From Actinomycetota bacterium (GTDB taxonomy: Bacteria > Actinomycetota > Actinomycetes > S36-B12), in the NCBI GenBank assembly GCA_030645615.1, contig JAUSNB010000023.1, forward strand, positions 1 through 64,000: a stretch of 64,000 bases of DNA, read 5' to 3'. Below, one piece after another: positions 62,037 to 64,000 of this stretch (its first letter is position 1; every line of letters starts with the position of its first letter). A program made the translations under genes and the position numbers. The notes beneath the pieces were generated by a model, which was given only the letters and a program-made list of their open reading frames with translations, had not been told where the DNA came from and did not search any database.

Positions 62037-62804
62037 TCATCCTTCCACGCCGCCTATCCGCCACCGAGGGGACGCAGCGAGGACGATGCCCGCGGCCACC
62101 ATGCCGGCTGACGACGTGCGCAGCACGGTCGGCCCGAGGCGCACGGCCGTCGCGCCTGCGTCCTGGAAGGCGGTGAGCTCGACCGGGGTGATGCCGCCCT
62201 CCGGCCCCACGACGAGGAGGACCGCGCCCTGCTGAGGCAAGGCGACATCGACAAGCGCCTGCCCGGCAGATTCGTGCAGCACGAGGGCAACGGTGGCGGT
62301 ACGCACGCGGGCGAGGATGTCGTCAGTCGACGCCAGTGGCGCGATCACCGGGAAGCGCGCCCGCCGCGACTGCTTGGCCGCGGCCATGGATGCGTCGACC
62401 CACCGCTGGCGGGACCTCTCGACCCGATCCGCCCGCCACTGGACGACGCTGGCCGCGGCGGCCCAGGGGACGATCTCGTCGGCCCCGATCTCGGTCAGCT
62501 GCTCCACCGCGAGCTCGCCGCGCTCGCCCTTCGCCAGAGCCTGCACAGCGGTCAGCCGCAGGGAGGGGGGCGCCTCGTGGGTGACGGCCGTGACCTCGAC
62601 GTCCAGGGCCTGGTGGTCGGGAGAGCGCAGCACGGTCCCGGTCGCCCGGACGCCCTGGCCGTCCACGAGCTGGACTTGCTCCCCCACAGACAGCCGCATC
62701 ACCGTGACCGCGTGCCGGGCCTCGCTGCCGGTGACCCGCACGCGCGAACCTGCGACCGCCGAGACCAGCTCGTCGGGGGAAACCACGAAGACCGGTGGCG
62801 TCAC
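62037..62804 (-). CDS. rsmE: 16S rRNA (uracil-1498-N3)-methyltransferase
   Basis: A 255-residue SPOUT methyltransferase modifying the decoding centre. An N-terminal PUA-like domain ([20 protein letters not shown]) is followed by the knotted SAM-binding region [20 protein letters not shown] near residue 195 and [23 protein letters not shown] 62804 overlaps the dnaJ stop by 4 nt, the usual dnaJ-rsmE arrangement. The longer frame upstream is antisense-like noise inside dnaJ. Confidence 0.94.
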   Translation of the reverse strand: MTPPVFVVSPDELVSAVAGSRVRVTGSEARHAVTVMRLSVGEQVQLVDGQGVRATGTVLRSPDHQALDVEVTAVTHEAPPSLRLTAVQALAKGERGELAVEQLTEIGADEIVPWAAAASVVQWRADRVERSRQRWVDASMAAAKQSRRARFPVIAPLASTDDILARVRTATVALVLHESAGQALVDVALPQQGAVLLVVGPEGGITPVELTAFQDAGATAVRLGPTVLRTSSAGMVAAGIVLAASPRWRIGGVEG

Positions 62805-63931
62805 TTGGCTGAGAACGCGTCCTTGATCTTGTGGAAGAATCCGTGCGGCTCGGTCGCGCCCGTGCCGACCTGAGCAGTGGATTCCTCGCGCAGCAAGGCC
62901 AGCTGGCGCATCAGCTCCTCCTGCTGCGGATCGAGCCGCGTGGGCGTCTCGACCCGCAGGTGCACGTGCAGGTCGCCGCGCCCGCCGCCGCGCAGCCGAG
63001 CAGCACCGTGTCCCTTCAGTACGAGTGACTCGCCTGACTGGGTGCCGGCCTTGATGGCGACATCGATTGGCCCGTCGAGGCTCTCGAGCGTGGTCGCCGT
63101 TCCGAGCGCTGCAGCAGTCATGGGGACGCTGACGACGCAGTGGAGTTCCTCGCCCCTGCGCTCGAACATGGGGTGCGCGGCGACGACGATCTCGACGTAC
63201 AGGTCCCCGGCCGGACCGGCATTGGGGCCGACCTCGCCCTCGCCACTGAGCTGGATCCGGGTGCCGGTGTCGACCCCGGGCGGAATGCGCACGGTCAGCG
63301 TGCGCCGGGTGCGGACCCGGCCGTCGCCGGCGCACTCGTGGCACGGATGCGGGATGGTCGTCCCGTAGCCCTGGCACTGCGGGCAGGCCCGGGACGTCAT
63401 GACCTGGCCGAGGAAGGATCGCTGCACCTGCTGGATCTCGCCGCGTCCCTTGCACAGCACGCACGTCTCGAGGTCGGTGCCCTGCGCGGTGCCGGCGCCC
63501 TCGCACGAGGAGCACGCCACCGCGGTGTCGACGGTGAGGTCGCGCGTCGTCCCGAAGACCGCGTCGGGGAGGTCCACCTGGATCCGGATCAGGGCGTCCT
63601 GGCCCCGCCGCGCGCGCGGGCGCGGGCCGCGCTGGCCGCCCCCGCCGAAGAAGGCATCCATGATGTCGCCGAAGTCGAACGAGTTGCCCCCGTAACCACT
63701 GGCGCCGCCCCGGGCACTCAGGGGGTCGCCGCCGAGGTCGTACATCTGCCGCTTCTCGGGATCGCTGAGCACCTCGTAGGCGGCCGTGACGGACTTGAAC
63801 CGCTCCTGGTGCTCGGGGTCGGGGTTCACGTCGGGGTGCAGTTCACGCGCGAGCCGCCGGTAGGCCTTCTTGATCTCCTCGGGAGACGCGTCGCGGGTCA
63901 CGCCCAGCAGGGCGTAGTAGTCAGTGGTCAC
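62801..63931 (-). CDS. dnaJ: Chaperone DnaJ
   Basis: A 376-residue co-chaperone for DnaK. The J domain is at residues 1-67, with the HPD motif in [13 protein letters not shown]-rich linker follows to about 105. The zinc region holds four C-x2-C-x-G-x-G-type repeats ([37 protein letters not shown]) between about 137 and 210. Two C-terminal beta domains complete the protein. GTG 63931. It follows hrcA, as in other actinobacteria. Confidence 0.96.
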   Translation of the reverse strand: MTTDYYALLGVTRDASPEEIKKAYRRLARELHPDVNPDPEHQERFKSVTAAYEVLSDPEKRQMYDLGGDPLSARGGASGYGGNSFDFGDIMDAFFGGGGQRGPRPRARRGQDALIRIQVDLPDAVFGTTRDLTVDTAVACSSCEGAGTAQGTDLETCVLCKGRGEIQQVQRSFLGQVMTSRACPQCQGYGTTIPHPCHECAGDGRVRTRRTLTVRIPPGVDTGTRIQLSGEGEVGPNAGPAGDLYVEIVVAAHPMFERRGEELHCVVSVPMTAAALGTATTLESLDGPIDVAIKAGTQSGESLVLKGHGAARLRGGGRGDLHVHLRVETPTRLDPQQEELMRQLALLREESTAQVGTGATEPHGFFHKIKDAFSAK

Positions 63932-63938
63932 GCGTCGC

Positions 63939-64000
63939 TCACTGCTCGTCCAGGATCCGGCTCACGTACTGCGCAACCGCGTGCACGGCGCCCATCGTGC
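63939..64000 (-). CDS. hrcA: Heat-inducible repressor HrcA, C-terminal end (cut by window edge)
   Basis: The reverse frame reads [19 protein letters not shown] and stops at TGA 63939-63941. This matches the last residues of HrcA (M-x-A-V-x-A-V-A-x-Y-V), and the position immediately upstream of dnaJ is the standard one. HrcA represses heat-shock operons at CIRCE elements. Only 19-20 codons are visible. Confidence 0.85.
   Translation of the reverse strand, partial: TMGAVHAVAQYVSRILDEQ

Noticed and set aside
1-64000. CRISPR arrays and rRNA genes
   Set aside because: I saw no regularly spaced short repeats and no rRNA sequence anywhere in the window.

Overview
The window is high-GC, densely packed chromosomal DNA from an actinobacterium (Actinomycetota). 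The evidence is the housekeeping order dnaG, dgt, ppdk, dusB, glyS, znuACB-zur, uppS, recO, era, ybeY, phoH, rsmE, dnaJ, hrcA, the frequent GTG starts, the 4-nt stop/start overlaps and the apparent leaderless starts. I cannot name the genus.

Layout. 1-118: tail of an IS5-type transposase. 134-4529: a small membrane protein, an LLM-type flavin oxidoreductase, a fasciclin lipoprotein and two Gfo/Idh/MocA oxidoreductases. 4673-21711: a 17-kb integrated element inserted in the 3' half of a tRNA(CAU) gene and bounded by an exact 44-bp repeat. 21669-31000: the tRNA, an unusual cluster around an orphan HMG-CoA reductase, a thioesterase, an iron-dependent alcohol dehydrogenase/transhydrogenase, a sedolisin-type peptidase, a PQ-loop protein and tRNA-Asn. 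31042-50862: dnaG, dgt, ppdk, dusB and glyS with transporters, a diguanylate cyclase and acetyltransferases between them. 50935-64000: a Zur-controlled zinc uptake operon, then a mostly leftward run of RNA, ribosome, cell-wall and heat-shock genes that ends inside hrcA.

The element is the most interesting region. It carries a tyrosine integrase, an AbiEi/AbiEii type IV toxin-antitoxin pair, an excisionase, a MobF (TrwC-like) relaxase-helicase with a candidate oriT, and a right half devoted to defence. That half reads hsdR, hsdS, an ApeA-like HEPN protein as one tight operon; then an opposing immA-PIN pair in which the ImmA/IrrE zinc motif has been wholly replaced; then hsdM, whose candidate promoter abuts a 7-bp inverted-repeat operator shared with the immA-PIN promoter. 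There is no type IV secretion gene, so it looks like a mobilisable, not self-transmissible, defence island. The physical interleaving and the shared control site suggest that restriction-modification and the two predicted RNases form one back-up circuit; that is inference.

Other points of note: two copies of a 65-bp palindromic intergenic repeat (36203 and 42428), a complete but orphan HMG-CoA reductase in an apparent four-gene unit, a cytidine-deaminase-family protein without its zinc ligands, and an isochorismatase-fold gene whose homologous N-terminus lies upstream of any start codon.
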